A DNA stretch of 64,000 bases. Origin: Strongylocentrotus purpuratus. Its lineage: Eukaryota > Echinodermata > Echinoidea > Camarodonta > Strongylocentrotidae. Both the position numbers and the translations under genes were made by a program. The notes under the pieces are model-generated. The model searched no databases and was not told where the DNA came from. It saw nothing but the letters and a program-made list of their open reading frames with translations. The DNA lies in contig NW_022145609.1 in NCBI RefSeq assembly GCF_000002235.5, positions 27,482,153 to 27,546,152 of the forward strand, read 5' to 3'. Shown in pieces: positions 22,409 through 35,499 of the stretch; the first letter of the stretch is position 1, and every line of letters starts with the position of its first letter.

Positions 22409-22528
22409 ATTAGGGACTTTTAGATTTGCGTAGCCTGATACGTGTGACGTCCATTCAAGGCAGTGCATTAAAAGGACGTCGACCGTAGCAATCCACATTG
22501 TCTTCGTGCAAATCTAAAAGTCCCTAAT
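22409..22528. mobile_element. 120-bp MITE with 21-bp inverted ends
   Basis: Left end 22409-22429 (ATTAGGGACTTTTAGATTTG plus C) is the exact reverse complement of 22508-22528. The interior has GTGACGTCC and GGACGTCGACC, giving a second inner stem. If TA is the target, GGGACTTTTAGATTTGC would be a Tc1/mariner-like end, but this cannot be decided because the symmetry extends through it. No coding capacity. Confidence 0.85.
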
Positions 22529-22657
22529 GAGTACCGTACTGTTACGAGCAGTGGGGCTTTTTTGCAAAGTGATTTTCATTAGACATCGCGAAAAACTCTT
22601 AAGAAAAGAAAAGACAAAATGTTGTGAAAAGTAAGAGAAAGAAATATATCACCAAAA

Positions 22658-22659
<2 letters not shown>

Positions 22660-22714
<55 letters not shown>

Positions 22715-22735
22715 TAAGAAAGAAAGAAAAAGAGA
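22660..22735. repeat. (GA)n microsatellite
   Basis: Uninterrupted GA tract followed by AAAGTAAGAAAGAAAG. Purine strand on top. Confidence 0.95.
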
Positions 22736-23729
22736 TGACAAGAAATATATTACAAAACCTACACATGTACACGTATATAAATCAGTGTTCAACATTTCCT
22801 TTCTATTCGTATTTTATAAAGATATACCGCCCTCTCACGATATATTTATCCTTGTACATGTTTTAGTGAATGGCCGTCGCTCTGTCGCTGGCGGATATCG
22901 TGCCTAACTATATGTTGCACGTTCGGATATAGGCTCGTGAAATCCAATCGCTTCTCCAGGCCTCAAAAATATCCCACTCTAACCTGCACGGTTCGAAACA
23001 TGATGATACCTCGTTAATCTTCTTAATTGGTGAGGTTACAAATGTTTGTTTTGAATGTCACTTCCAAAACCAAATCCTTTTTCTTTCCCATTTCGGTATA
23101 ATGTTGAAAAAACAAACTATCCATTACCGGTGTGAATTTGAAGAAACTTACCTATATTCACCCCTCCTCGTATTCGCTTACAGTCGCAGTAAAGCATTCT
23201 TGAATTTTAGACGTCCATCATTTTTGTTCTCGTTTTACAAAACAGTATACCTATGAGGAAATGTGTTATATCTTGGCATAAGACGAGACATTGATACTTC
23301 ATGTACTAGTATTCTTATTCTTTTCGAGGACATTTCGATCATGTTTTCAGTCTATTTTATTCCTTGTGTGGGATGAGAGGCAGCATAATTACACAAGAAA
23401 GATCCTTATCTCAAATAATCGGATACAGGAAATATTACATTTCGAGTTTGGCAGAGCAAAGTAATGAAATGATATTGTGCAGGTAAAAGATTCCCAGGGG
23501 TTTGTGGAATTTAATATCTTTAGAATGATTATTTTTCATTAAAGGGGGATTGTCGGACACCGTGGTTTTCTATATAATTAATTTTCTTAATTTCTTCATT
23601 AATTAGGATTATATTAGACATTCGAGATTTCTTTAAAATCATTCTGTCCTTCAATTTAATATGATTTTATACTTAATAACACATATTTCAAATGAGAAAA
23701 CAAACCTAGTGTGTGATATGGAGGCAGCC

Positions 23730-23730
<1 letters not shown>
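22736..23730. other. AT-rich non-coding DNA
   Basis: Nothing recognised. Confidence 0.4.
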
Positions 23731-23791
<61 letters not shown>

Positions 23792-23797
23792 GGAGGG
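23731..23797. repeat. (GA)n / poly-G tract
   Basis: GA tract running directly into about 14 G and GAGGGAC. Confidence 0.95.
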
Positions 23798-24442
23798 ACT
23801 GTCCTGGGCTTTTTGATTTCCTTTGTTACATGTTCAATAAAATGAAGGTTGAAAAGAAAGAAACATAATTTATTTAAGTATTGTATATACACACAGCTAA
23901 TGAACTAAATTACAGCTGACGACACAAAATTTGACCAGAACTAAGCGGATATTTTTTAATCGCCCATTTCGATAAAACCCAGCTGATGCACTAACACACC
24001 GTGTTCACTGAGGTGAAAAGAAACTCATATATGACCAGATAATGCCTCCAAACAGTGCTATGGCACACGACCGTTTCCATGCCCCATTTCATACACGCCT
24101 TTAAAGGATGAATCAATGTGGCCGAAAATAAAATTAATGACTCTGCATTCATTATCAACAGGTGATTATGACAAGTTGTATTATTGAGCTCCATTTAAAT
24201 TGTTTTTTTTCTGTGTTTGTCTCTATTCAAACTATAGGTCGATGCATGCATGATAAGCCCCAATGATTGATTATTGAACGTGCTACTATTTTGAATGAGA
24301 AAAACAAACCCAAATGCGAGCACATACAGGGCATAGAATATGAATAACATGAAAAATACGAGGAAAAACATCGAAATGTATGTTCGGTTAGTGAATAGCA
24401 TTAGCGTATATTTAAAGGTGGCACGTGCCCCAAAAGTGAATA
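23798..24442. other. AT-rich non-coding DNA
   Basis: Nothing recognised. Confidence 0.4.
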
Positions 24443-24574
24443 ATGGAGAAAGAGAAACCATTGCAAAAAAAAAGAGGGAAAGCGAGGTAACATGACCTTT
24501 TTCCATAATGATGGAGAAAGAGAAACCATTGCAAAAAAAAAGAGGGAAAGCGAGGTAACATGACCTTTTTCCAG
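24443..24574. repeat. Near-identical tandem duplication, 68-bp period
   Basis: ATGGAGAAAGAGAAACCATT at 24443 and 24511 begins two copies that stay identical by eye through GAGGTAACATGACCTTTTTC, including a nine-A run. High identity implies a recent event. Confidence 0.95.
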
Positions 24575-25914
24575 GACAAACTTCACCATCTGGTATGCAG
24601 TGATTATGATACAGTATAACCATATCATGTTACATAATATATAGTGAATAATTGATTTATTTAAAGCTCCCATATTTCGTTCCTCGAAAACCTTTACGCT
24701 AAAGTTGTACAATTTAAGGACGTTCTGTAATTTCACAAAAGTGATTTCGTTCCTTTTTAAAGATCAATAATAGAAATTTACATGTATCTTTAAAGTAGGA
24801 ACACACAGCTTGAGCATTTGAATATCAACGAGAAAATGTCCCATTTAATTTAATAAATACAACATATTAGATTAATTCATTATTATCTTTCATCGCTCTC
24901 ACGTTAGAAGGATCCTGATCAATTCGGGAATTTCGCAGAAGCTAGGAAGACGTAGAGACAGTCCTAATAGACCTTCTACCTTATACGTCAGTTAATCTCG
25001 TGTAATACCCGATTGCCCAAGATTAAAATCAAATCACAGGTGCTGGTCGACGCTAAAAGTGCATCTAATTTCGAATGTGGAAGCAACTCATTTGAAAAGG
25101 CTGGCTGATATCCAATTTTTTTTCTCTCTCTCCAAAATCAAAGGCACCGAATCTATGTTGCAAGAGGAGTGTTAGTAATTGGCATTAACACTTTAGTCGA
25201 TTCACCGGAAGAGATTAGGATCGATTGAATTTCTGATAGTGTGATGAGCACGGTCGCTAACTTCTGACAGGGGTTACCCCATTCCCCCCCCCCCCCCGCG
25301 ATGACGCAACGCGGGGAGTAATTATCCAGACGATTTATGAATGAATGAGTAAGTGTATTGGGCCAACTGAAAGGGAATTGGGGGAAGAGGGAGGGGGTCG
25401 AGTTGAAAGGGTGATCGGTTTCTATATCAATTAAATCTCAAGCTTGCGGAACCTAACTTGACGGACATGAGAGTCCCGTTATGATTGTTGCTTATTCAGG
25501 GTGCAATTTCCGGCTCCTAAAACAAAGCGTTTATGACTAGCGAGATTGAATTACAATTAGATAATTAAGGTGTTATCATGACACATGCGCTTACTGTCAT
25601 TTTTTACACCAGTGAATCAACCTTGCAGACGCATCATATCCGATCAATGATCACAGTCAATGGGACTGTGTGTCAGTTATTCCCGTTGCACACGATGCAT
25701 CACTTCCATTGCGTCATTATGGGCCTCCTTACGTCAATCAGTATGCGTTTGTAATCCAACGCAATGTTTAGCACTGTTGGTTTTGCATGCTGTACGAGTT
25801 CACGATCTCACGGAGCGTCAATGCGAGCACCAGTCGCTGACGCGGTCCTAAGCCAGGAATGACGTCTTGTGTTCAGCGGATATGGTTCACTTCTTGCGTC
25901 AATAGCTGGTGGGT
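24575..25914. other. Non-coding stretch with TGACG/CGTCA cluster
   Basis: Mostly AT-rich. The part 25640-25914 holds six CGTCA or TGACG motifs and resembles 12655-12925. A poly-C run lies near 25286. No exon is supported. Confidence 0.4.
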
Positions 25915-26103
25915 TTTGTTGCTTTACCTGACTGCAAAGAAAGCATGTGCTTGTACGTAGGCAACCGGGAACCGACGGATTTAAGTCCCCTCCGAGGGAC
26001 TTGGTAATGAGGATTAATGCCTAGTTACCAAAGGGCACCAACGAATCGACTTGGTTTCAACCCGGTTACAAGCCCACTTACCACTGAACCATCTCGCATC
26101 CAT
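25915..26103 (-). mobile_element. tRNA-derived SINE with conserved module
   Basis: On the minus strand GCGAGATGGTTCAGTGGTAA includes TGGTTCAGTGG (26081-26091), an exact A-box consensus. GGGTTGAAACC (26053-26063) is B-box-like. Downstream (25920-25990) lies the module with CTCCGAGGGGAC and GCTTTCTTTGCAGTCAGG shared with 7.8, 35.8, 56.3 and 56.8 kb. This copy links that module to a tRNA head. Confidence 0.8.
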
Positions 26104-28234
26104 GGTTGGCAGGGTCCTGCGGAGGGGGTTGTATTGAGGGAGGGGCACATTTTTAGACTTTCTTTCAATGGAGAGAGAGGAACACTTTGAAATGTTTCCG
26201 TAATTTTATACTAGTTAACTCTTCTCCATTTCCTTTTCTTTAGGAGGAGGGGGGGGGGGGGGCGGGGTGGGGGATCATTTCAATCAATAGACTAACTACC
26301 TAACGAGCAATGATAAAAACTTCTAAAAAGTACCATAACACTGTCGAAAGATGTAGTCCCTATATTCTTTATTATAACTGTTTAAAAATCAGTTCATTTC
26401 TAACAATATTAAAAGCGCCTTAGAATGATTTCAATGCGACACAAATTAATGAGCTTCATGTGACTATTAAAGTACAGAAAAAAACATAAAGATAGGGGAA
26501 ACAGATGAAAGAGAAAAGGGAAAAGAGAAAAGAAATAAGAAAACAAAAGATACTCCGAAAATAAAAAACAAAACATAAACGAGAAATTAGGGAAATGGGA
26601 AGAGAAAATAGGGGGAAAAAGGGAAATAAAAATAAATATTGTACTAAATATCGAGGAGGAAGTTTACATACATACAATAAAATAGTATTGTGCAAAGTGG
26701 CATTAACTACTTTAAATTTATTCTAAAAATAATGTACTGTATATAGAGCTTTTACAGGGCGGCTGACATAGTTTGTTGATAATATTGCGAAAGTTAAGAA
26801 TGAGAAAGATCAGCGAATAAGGAAATAAGCAACAAAAAAAAAAAAAGGAAACAGACTTGGTATATATAATTATGTCTAGTCAAAAGCAATTAGAGAATGA
26901 ACACATAGATAACGGTGAAAAGGAACAACAACGGTATAAAATCTATGAGTTATCAAAAAACGCCCTGTCTTTCTCTTTCCCTTACAAAAATTTGTTAAGA
27001 AATGATCTTAGAAGTTCATCACTGTCGAAATAAGTCATGATTAAACCAGAATGACATATAATTTTTATTAAAACCAAATAAAACCCAGGTGCACGAGGGG
27101 CCTTGGAATAACAAATTTCCAGTTTCAGAATTTTGCAAACGAACGAAGTGATCGAGCGAAATCGCTATGAACAGGTACCATCTTCCCTTTGATATAAGAA
27201 GAAGAAAAAATACACCAAGAAACGCATTCAAAGAATATTGTGCTAAAAACACTCAAACTGTAACAGAAAAGGAGTCAGTAACGAAAATGTCGTCATGACC
27301 GAATTTTTATTATGGGGAAGGATATGGTTTTAATCGTGGCCCATATGTGCGGTGTCGTTAGAGAGATGGTGGAAACAAAAATCTGTGGTTTATTTTAAAA
27401 GACGGCCGATTTAAAACGATCGACGTTTCACTCATCCCATTTCGCCATCGTCGTCAGCTGGTATAACGATGCGCTTAATTTGATTGCAGCTTCGCGCCAA
27501 TTTATCACGAAGACGGAACACGCCCAAGTCGGGATCTGATGCAGGTCGTTTCGTTCCTAACTAACGCCTCGTTATTGCCCTTGTTCAGAAGGAAAAGATC
27601 CACCACCCTTACTTAGCAATCGAAAGATATTTCCTCTCCCCGTTCAACTGTTTTGACGATCGAATTAACACCAACGAATCGGGATAAATCGGATAAAAAT
27701 ATAGGTCAGTGACGCCTATTCTTTGGACCAGTGAATTCGTAACGTGGGATTTTGTACACAGTAACACCTGTTAAAAGTAGTAACGATTAATACTCGAGTT
27801 GAATAAACACTTATTTTTCTGCTGTTGATCAATTAATGATATTATATCTCTCTAATTTTCCCTTAGTTCTAAATTACCAAAGTCAACTTAATTTTCTTAT
27901 TACAATATACTTATTGATATTTGTACATTTATATCATAACATTTGCAAGTATTGTTGGTTTATAATTATTTGCTCTTGTGTTATTTGTAATGTTTAATTA
28001 TGATGTCAAAAATTGTATGTTGTATCATTTTCTTATTCATATATTTCATAACATTTAATGTATTTATGTGTGCAGGAAAACAGTGTAAAAATCACTGACT
28101 AGGCGACCGTGGGTAAAAAGACCACACAAAAAAAAAGAAACGGTAAAAGGATAAATTCTTTCATATCCACAGCCTGTAGTAGACCCACAGCTCATGAAAC
28201 CTTAAGAAAAAAACAGACAAAACAATAATAAGAA
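26104..28234. other. Non-coding stretch, A-rich and then mixed
   Basis: Contains a poly-G run (26247-26262), an A-rich segment (26460-26860) and a mixed-composition block (27400-27700). No gene or element boundary recognised. Confidence 0.35.
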
Positions 28235-28330
28235 ATGTTCAATGGTTCGATGGTTCAAATTTATTTCCACTTTCTCAGATTACATATACATGCATAATAA
28301 AACATGAATAAAACAAAGAATAATATTGTA
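28235..28330 (-). mobile_element. Possible LINE 3' tail
   Basis: On the minus strand the sequence ends GTGGAAATAAATTTGAACCA then TCGAACCATTGAAC, an AATAAA signal followed by a short direct-repeat tail as in some non-LTR elements. No RT fragment was seen next to it. Confidence 0.25.
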
Positions 28331-31300
28331 GAAAATATAATCATTTTGAATTACATCATAATTTCAAAGGGTCCACGGGAACGAAAAAAACAGGAAATAC
28401 TCAAGGAAAGTTAGAACAAGTTTTGGTCTCTTTAGCTGTCGGTTTAATGTACCATCAAAAACAGTTAGGAAGCTCATGAGACAAACATTTCTGGGTAATA
28501 GCTAATTAATTTGAGATATTTCCGAAGTACTGACGTAAATGGCCGAATTAGGTTTTAAAATTAAATCAGGGTATCTTTTTAATTAAAGTAGAGATGGCAT
28601 TAAATCGTTATCATGATGCTTGTTGTAATTTTTTTTATATATCTACTTAGCACTTTGGTCAACAAATGAAATGATTTGTTCTTAAGAGCATACAAAACAA
28701 ACAAGAATACCCGTGATTATTTTCAAATTCAATTTCACTGTGAAATGAATCTCTAGGTTTACTGACTTACTTAGCTGGCTAACTGCCTTATAGCATGATA
28801 GTAGTTTACATACATTTGTATCTCTTTAGTAAAATCTATTTGCTACATCTATATCTCCCCATCAATGTCAGATCTATATCTCCAATCAATTTCAAATCTA
28901 TATCCCCAATCAATTTGAGATGAAAAACTCTCTAGGCTTGTGGCTTCTGATCTACCTTTAACGAAAGAGACAAGCGGTTAACGGGATAGTGGCTTGGCAA
29001 AAAATATTAAACGGAATCAATCAGTTACCACACCTTCAACATCATTGCTCATTCTAAAAACCATAGACTCCGTGGCAAATTACTCTCTAACTTCAGCTCA
29101 AAAAACCTATCATTGGCTTATTAGCCAGTGCGAGAATTTCGCGTGGTCTTAAAATAACTGAATATGCGGCTAAATTTAGAGCATCGAGGAGCACTTCTCT
29201 CTCATGCTTTACTGCGGCTGTTGGCGGCTAGGTTTATTTAAGGAAAGGGTTGCAAAGGGCTTAGGTATGTGGCGACATTGGCGTAAAAAATGTGAATCAA
29301 AGTCATTGCGTGACCTCAAATTTCTTGTTATTCATCGGTCGTACTTTCCTCCACATTTTTTATCTAAAAACAAAAATCTCTCCCGTTTCTACCTCTGTTT
29401 ATGTAAGGGCCTCAGAATTTCAAATGTATTGATATCTTTCTTTATGTGCTCTTTTGAATTTGTTAATGATTCAAACCAAGTGCATCAACTGAAAAGTGCA
29501 TAATATTTTTTGAAAGAAGAAAAACCAATGATGTAAAGATTTGTTGATTAATGATGCTAAGCACGAGTGATTAAATCGGCAAGAGTATACATATATCGCA
29601 CCAATACCATCGCAACTATTTTCTAAAATACAACAAAATGGCAATTTCAATACCCTATTGTATATCCTCTAGAAATCATGTTCAGATTACGTAATACCCC
29701 ATTGTGATGTTTGTATATTTCGATAGGTAATGGACAAGGCCATTGAAATTATCTTAAGTTGATTTTTCGAAAGTAGTTGGATCTTGTTATAACTATCTTT
29801 GTTGAGAACCAGGAAATACCTTTAAGCAATCGAAGTCATATCTGCATGTACGATAAGAGTTTTAAAGCTCTCCACATTATATCCTTCTAATATCTTAAAC
29901 ATTTTCAATTAAAGGTCAAGGAATTTTTTATTATGCTCAAAGCTATAGATAAAAATAGTATTATTCAATATCACGTTATGTGTTTATAATAAATTGAATT
30001 CAATTTTAATAACGCTTATTTCTTTTAATTTTAATCTAACCAATTAACTCATGAATAACTAGATAGACAAATAAATAAATATCTAAATAAATACATAAAT
30101 GAATTAATCAATTTGTTTGTATCGGATTTTTGTTTTTGTTGGAGGGGTATTGATGTATCTCAAATTGAATTTTTTGTCATCGCCTCCAAAATATCAAATA
30201 TGTTTTAGCTGTTTAATCTAGATATCTCTTTCTCTCTGTCCGTCTCTCCCTCTTTATTTCTCTCTCTCTCTTTCTCTCGCTCCACCCATGCTATCAGCCT
30301 CCCATTTCTCTCATTAGAAAAACAAATTATATTTTTCTTTGCGTGAATAAATCATTCATTTATTTAATTTATTACCCCTTTATGTCCCCATTTTTCATCA
30401 ACAAGAGTTACCTATTTTGGACCAATCAATCAAACAATTCAAATCTGATTCTGTATATAATTAAGGTACTTCAATGGTGTTTTATATACCATTGTTATTG
30501 TAGTGACCTGATTCGTATTTAGCGACACGTGTTCCCTCTCATCGTGCTACGGAACAAAAGGTGAACGATTTATTCATGTCAAAAAAGCTTCCTGAATTCT
30601 ATGGTAATGAGAGCTATAAACGCAAAATCACAACAATTACCATAATAGATAAGGTTTCAAGGCACTTCACGCATCTCATTATATATCTATTTTTATCTCG
30701 CGCGAAAAAACACGGTGCGTATTCTCTGTAATTATTGTGCGGTTTAAATTGGTCATTTCTATGGAAAGATGCATTTTGCGATAAACTTCCTTATCTGATC
30801 AGAAATTGCGCTATTTCATGCAGACAGTCGTAAAGAGGTACACGTGCGATCTTCGCACGCTGCATTTGTCTATTGCTCATTATTTTGTTATCTGTTTTGT
30901 GTCATCCTTCATAATATTTGTACACAGCGTGATATAAATATGATTTATTTTGACATTTATTGAACGGGAGCAAGATCATCATCTCCGCCGGTACTCTGGG
31001 GGCAAGGGTCTCTCCGCTGATACGAGGTTTCACCGACAATTGTTTTTCTGTATGACTTGCTGGCGTAGATTTTGTTGAAGTTGTCGCTATATTCGTTCTC
31101 GTTTGAAATAAAGAAAGAATTGTCATACAACTTTAAATTTTTTAGCTTAATGAAGAAATCATTAATATTTTGCTTGCATCATGTTATAGCCACTGGATAA
31201 ACAGCGTTATACCGAATTAATTCTTCACTTTAGTTTGTAAAATCCATGAAACTTCGTGGGGAAAAAGGACTTTCTACATTTTGTAGTATTCATCCACGCT

Positions 31301-31860
31301 TTACATTGGCCAATGGCAGAAAAATTGAGATCTAACGAAAATGTGTGTGTGGATAGTTTAAAGCACTACCAATGAAACATCGTTTTATTGTTAAAATATT
31401 TACAATATATAGGGAAAACAATTGTTGATAACATTATCATAAAAATAGAAATAAAAAATTCTCTTATTGGGCGTATGGTGAAAAAGAACTTGACGCCCAG
31501 ATTTCCACAAGAATAAAAACGAAAAATATATTCATTAGGTAAAGGTTGACAATAATATATGATAAAAGTTCTTCAACCAAAATATCAATGCCAATGAAAT
31601 AAAATCTATCAATCGTTTTCCATGATATATCATACTCTTTGAGTCATTACATTTCGTTGGTACGCTTGCCCATCGGTTGGTCAGTCGGCTCTATTGGCCA
31701 TTTGGTCCATTGGTCAAGAAAGGATGACCGTGGATAATTTCCTCACTGACCAGATGGCGAAAGTAATAAATCAAGTTATAGTTGGAATAATGATGAATCT
31801 AACCATTACGCAGATTCAATCATGGAAAGAGAAAAAGAAAATGTGACAAATATTGTAAAA
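28331..31860. other. Long AT-rich non-coding stretch
   Basis: An open frame at 29204-29503 (+) has no recognisable domain. A short CT-rich patch lies at 30220-30290 and a CpG-containing patch at 30530-30860. Otherwise featureless. Confidence 0.4.
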
Positions 31861-31880
31861 TAGAGAGAGAGAGAGAAAAA

Positions 31881-31918
<38 letters not shown>

Positions 31919-31923
31919 AGGGA

Positions 31924-31954
<31 letters not shown>

Positions 31955-31955
31955 A
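31861..31955. repeat. (GA)n and (TA)n compound microsatellite
   Basis: GA tract, AAAGAGAAAGGG, then about 15 TA units at 31922-31951. Confidence 0.95.
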
Positions 31956-33446
31956 GAAGGGAGGATGGGAGAATGTGTTGAGGGTTAATGGAAACAGAAA
32001 ATGTAGAAAAGAAGAACACAAATTCTTTCGAAAAAACCAACTTAATGCAATTTCTGTAGCCTTATGCTTCTCCTATTAAAATGTGAAAAGGTATATATGA
32101 CGTATTACTTAATCCGAACAGGATTTTTTTTGTTGTGCAGATGTTTTTGCATTTATTGATAATTCAAATACAAATCATTCAAATAAAAATAATAGTATAT
32201 AATGCAATTGATTTCCATAAAGAGTGACAGCTGAAATACACATACAATGCATATATACATATAATTTAAAACTTGAAAGTATGGAGGTAGGTCAAAGAAT
32301 CAAGATAAATGCAGAGGCCAACTATCATAAGCATGAATGCTTGAGTCAATAGTAGCCGGGAAAGGGGGGGGGGGAGGGTACATAACGCTGTCATTATGAG
32401 TATGTATATGGAGTGTCACGTATAAAAGTATCTAAAAAAAAACTGGAAAGAAAGTAAAGAAAGAAAAAAAAATTGCAACATAATTTCTATCATACGTACA
32501 TTAGGAAAATGGAAACTGCATTTCAGTTGTTTTTTCAAAAATAATTGCGATTGTGTTGATGATGTGTAGATATACGGTTATTGAATTAATATTGATAAAA
32601 AATGCGTTGTTTTTCAATATACATTTTTGATTTATTGAAATGGATACAATATTTCTTTTTGATAACCTGTACATGTTTTTACAGGATAATGAAAAGGAAG
32701 AAATAAATATGCATACTTTGGTTTCATTTCGTTAATTATTAGGCCAGTTCAAGTCCCCATAACAACATACCGATTTATTTCACCCGGAGTCGCGTTTCAT
32801 CATGATCTAATTTTGAAATAATGATATCCCCAATGATGGACGGAGAATGTCAAGGAATATCATATTATCTATTTCTTGTAATTTTAGACCGAAACGAAAA
32901 CAACTAATCAGTCTATGACTTAAGTCATATAAGTATCGCTCTCAATGACCCTCTAAAGCAGTTTTGTACGGGATGACTATGCTGTTCTTTTTATTGTAAC
33001 CGTCGTTAAAAGTTTACATCACCTAATTTCTATTTAGCAAACAATAAACAACCAATCCTTAAATATATATCATTCTCGCGAATATCGAAGTATAAGTGTA
33101 AAAAATGATTCTGAATGATTAAAAGCTGTACAATATCATGTTTGCCAGTACCATGTGAATTCTTGATGCTTAGCTTTTCACATAACACAACACAGACATG
33201 AATAAATAATAAATAATTTATTGCCATTCAAAAAACAAAAAACAAAAATCGGAAATTTAAAAAAAAAAATTCTTTCTCTCTTTAATAAAAACACGTCTTT
33301 TGATTAGCATTTACTTCTTTTGTAATAAATCTAAAATTTTGTTGTGATTAATTTCTATGTAGCTAAATGAATGAATAAAATAAATGAATTCAAGTCCATC
33401 ATGGCATTATAAACTATAGATTTAGCTAACAAACGTGTAAACGGAC
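31956..33446. other. AT-rich non-coding DNA
   Basis: One poly-G run near 32366. Nothing else recognised. Confidence 0.4.
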
Positions 33447-33605
33447 CTGAAAAGTTTCTGTGTTCTGTAGCAGAGTGTTTTCTACTAAATATTGAATGAC
33501 GAGCGTAACTTCATTTGAGGGTCCTCTCTCCTCCCCGTCTCTGGCTCTGAATGACGCGGCAAGTTGCGGCGGCCCGCTTATCAAGCACACCCCTTCTCGG
33601 CTCAT
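33447..33605 (-). CDS. Candidate first exon with upstream TATA-like motif
   Basis: On the minus strand an ATG at 33603-33605 opens 53 codons (MSREGVCLISGPPQLAASFR... ending NTETFQ) that close in phase 0 at TTTTCAG/GTCCGT. TATATAAGGGG lies upstream at about 33633-33643. The block is GC-rich against an AT-rich background. Against it, the TATA-to-ATG spacing leaves almost no leader, and the frame is also open further upstream. No family recognised. Confidence 0.22.
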
Positions 33606-33957
33606 GCAACCCAAGGGGTCGCCACTGCTAGACCCCTTATATACTGGGTTATTTTTAACCCAATTATGCATCCGCTAAGGCCGTTTTCTGATATTAGTCT
33701 CCCTATTTAGGCGACTTCTTTTTCTCCTGGAGGTCTTTCCAACCTACACAGGACATAAGTAAGAGCATTATTTAGCCAAACATCTTTTTAAAGCCTTACT
33801 TCTCTCTGGCTATTTTTTAGTGTGTGTAGAGTTAAGTTATGGTTTTAATAAAAACAAAAATTCAAAGCTGGTATACAAATGCTATTTTATAAACATTATT
33901 CCTCTTTCTGTTTTACTTTATCGAAATGAAGATAAAGTACCAAGTGAATGGGGAAGA
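33606..33957. other. Upstream of candidate exon
   Basis: Holds the TATA-like motif and a perfect 18-bp palindrome-like TGGGTTATTTTTAACCCA at about 33645-33662. Then AT-rich sequence. Confidence 0.4.
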
Positions 33958-33989
33958 GGGAAAAAGAAAAAGAGAGAGAGAGAGAGAAA

Positions 33990-34035
<46 letters not shown>

Positions 34036-34043
34036 AGAGAAAG
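33958..34043. repeat. (GA)n microsatellite
   Basis: GA tract interrupted by AAACACAG. Purine strand on top. Confidence 0.95.
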
Positions 34044-35499
34044 GTTTTACCTAAAAGGGATACATTTAAGTTTTTTATTGGATAATAACTTTTTTCCCTT
34101 TTAAACGAAATTTTCCGTATTTCGTAATTTTTCATGGTTTTAGATTAAAGTGAAAAAGAAAAAAAATATTATTGCTTGCTACAATTTATATTAGTTAATT
34201 TGTTAACTTCTCACATTTCTTTTTAGCAATCTCGGGCTCCTTACCAGGTTTCAATGTTTGATTACACCCTATCAGTTTCCAAAAAATGACATTTCGATGG
34301 GAAATACAGTTTGATTTCCTAAACTAAGCTCGGACAACGGCGGCTATCCCAACTTGTGTTTATTGGCGCACATGGCTTTCCTTTACGGATTAAGATGGAT
34401 TAAGTAGATCGGGATGTGAGATGATCTTTTAAGGAAGACTTCTCTCCGTGATCAGGTGATCAGTGGTTTGTGTTTGACAGCTTGTTACCTGTCCCCTTCC
34501 AAAGCCCACCTGACATTCCTCATCAGGGGTGCGTATAGTCTTGCCAGTCAGTCGCCCTTGATTTATTGGAGGGGGCGGGGTAGAATGGTAAAGGATTCTT
34601 TAAAGTATTGAACTATAAAATTAAAAAAGTTTAAAAAGTAGAAACAAGCACACGAACAAAAACTATAAAGCAGCTCTATGACAAGTTGTATTAGAGTCTA
34701 TTTTTTTATTTTTTTTACCTTGATCATTCGCTTCGATGATTTTATTAGTTGCAAACAAAAAATAAAGGGGGAGGGGGTGGTGTAGGAAGGGTCCGGAATC
34801 CGATCGAATCTCTTAACATCGAACGGGGAAAAAAGCAACAAAATCACGGCTTCGTAGCAGGTCCTAATTACAGTTAAGCATGGTTAGAAGACACTTTAAT
34901 ATTAAAACTTAAAAGTGTTTTGTATTTGTGTGAAGAGAAAGTTGTACTTTGAAAAAAATCTTAAAGTCCACACGCTAAAATCAGGATCTACGATATTTCC
35001 AACACGATAAGTTACCATTGTTCTCTTAACTTGATATACATTACACTGAATAGGCCGTGATAAAGGGTTTACCTTTCTGTCGGCGATTATATTTTGTATG
35101 CCATTATCATCTTCCCCTCCATATCACCATGACGTTGGGCATCATCAAGGCATCTCATACCACCAAAAAATGGTCAAAGGTTATGCAACCAGTCGACTAT
35201 TAAGATGCCCACTCCCAGATGACCAATGCTGCCTGGAAGACTTAGTGGCAGCAAAGTGACAAGGCTGAGGCTCTTCAGTGTGCAAGAGCCTGGCAGAACA
35301 TTTGAGCTCAGATGATGGACACAACAGAATAACCAGTCGGTTGCCATAGCGACCGTCATCCCCAAACACCACCACCACCACCCATCTCGGTGAGGTGGGT
35401 TACCATCTTCTTTAGATCTCTCCATCTCATCATTCCTCCACCTAGCCCTCTCTTCACTCGTGCGTTCTAGAAACGGATGGAGTGGTAATATTTTCTTTT
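34044..35499. other. Non-coding stretch
   Basis: AT-rich, with a (CCA)n patch near 35365-35382. Short open frames at 35174-35425 (-) lack support. Confidence 0.4.
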
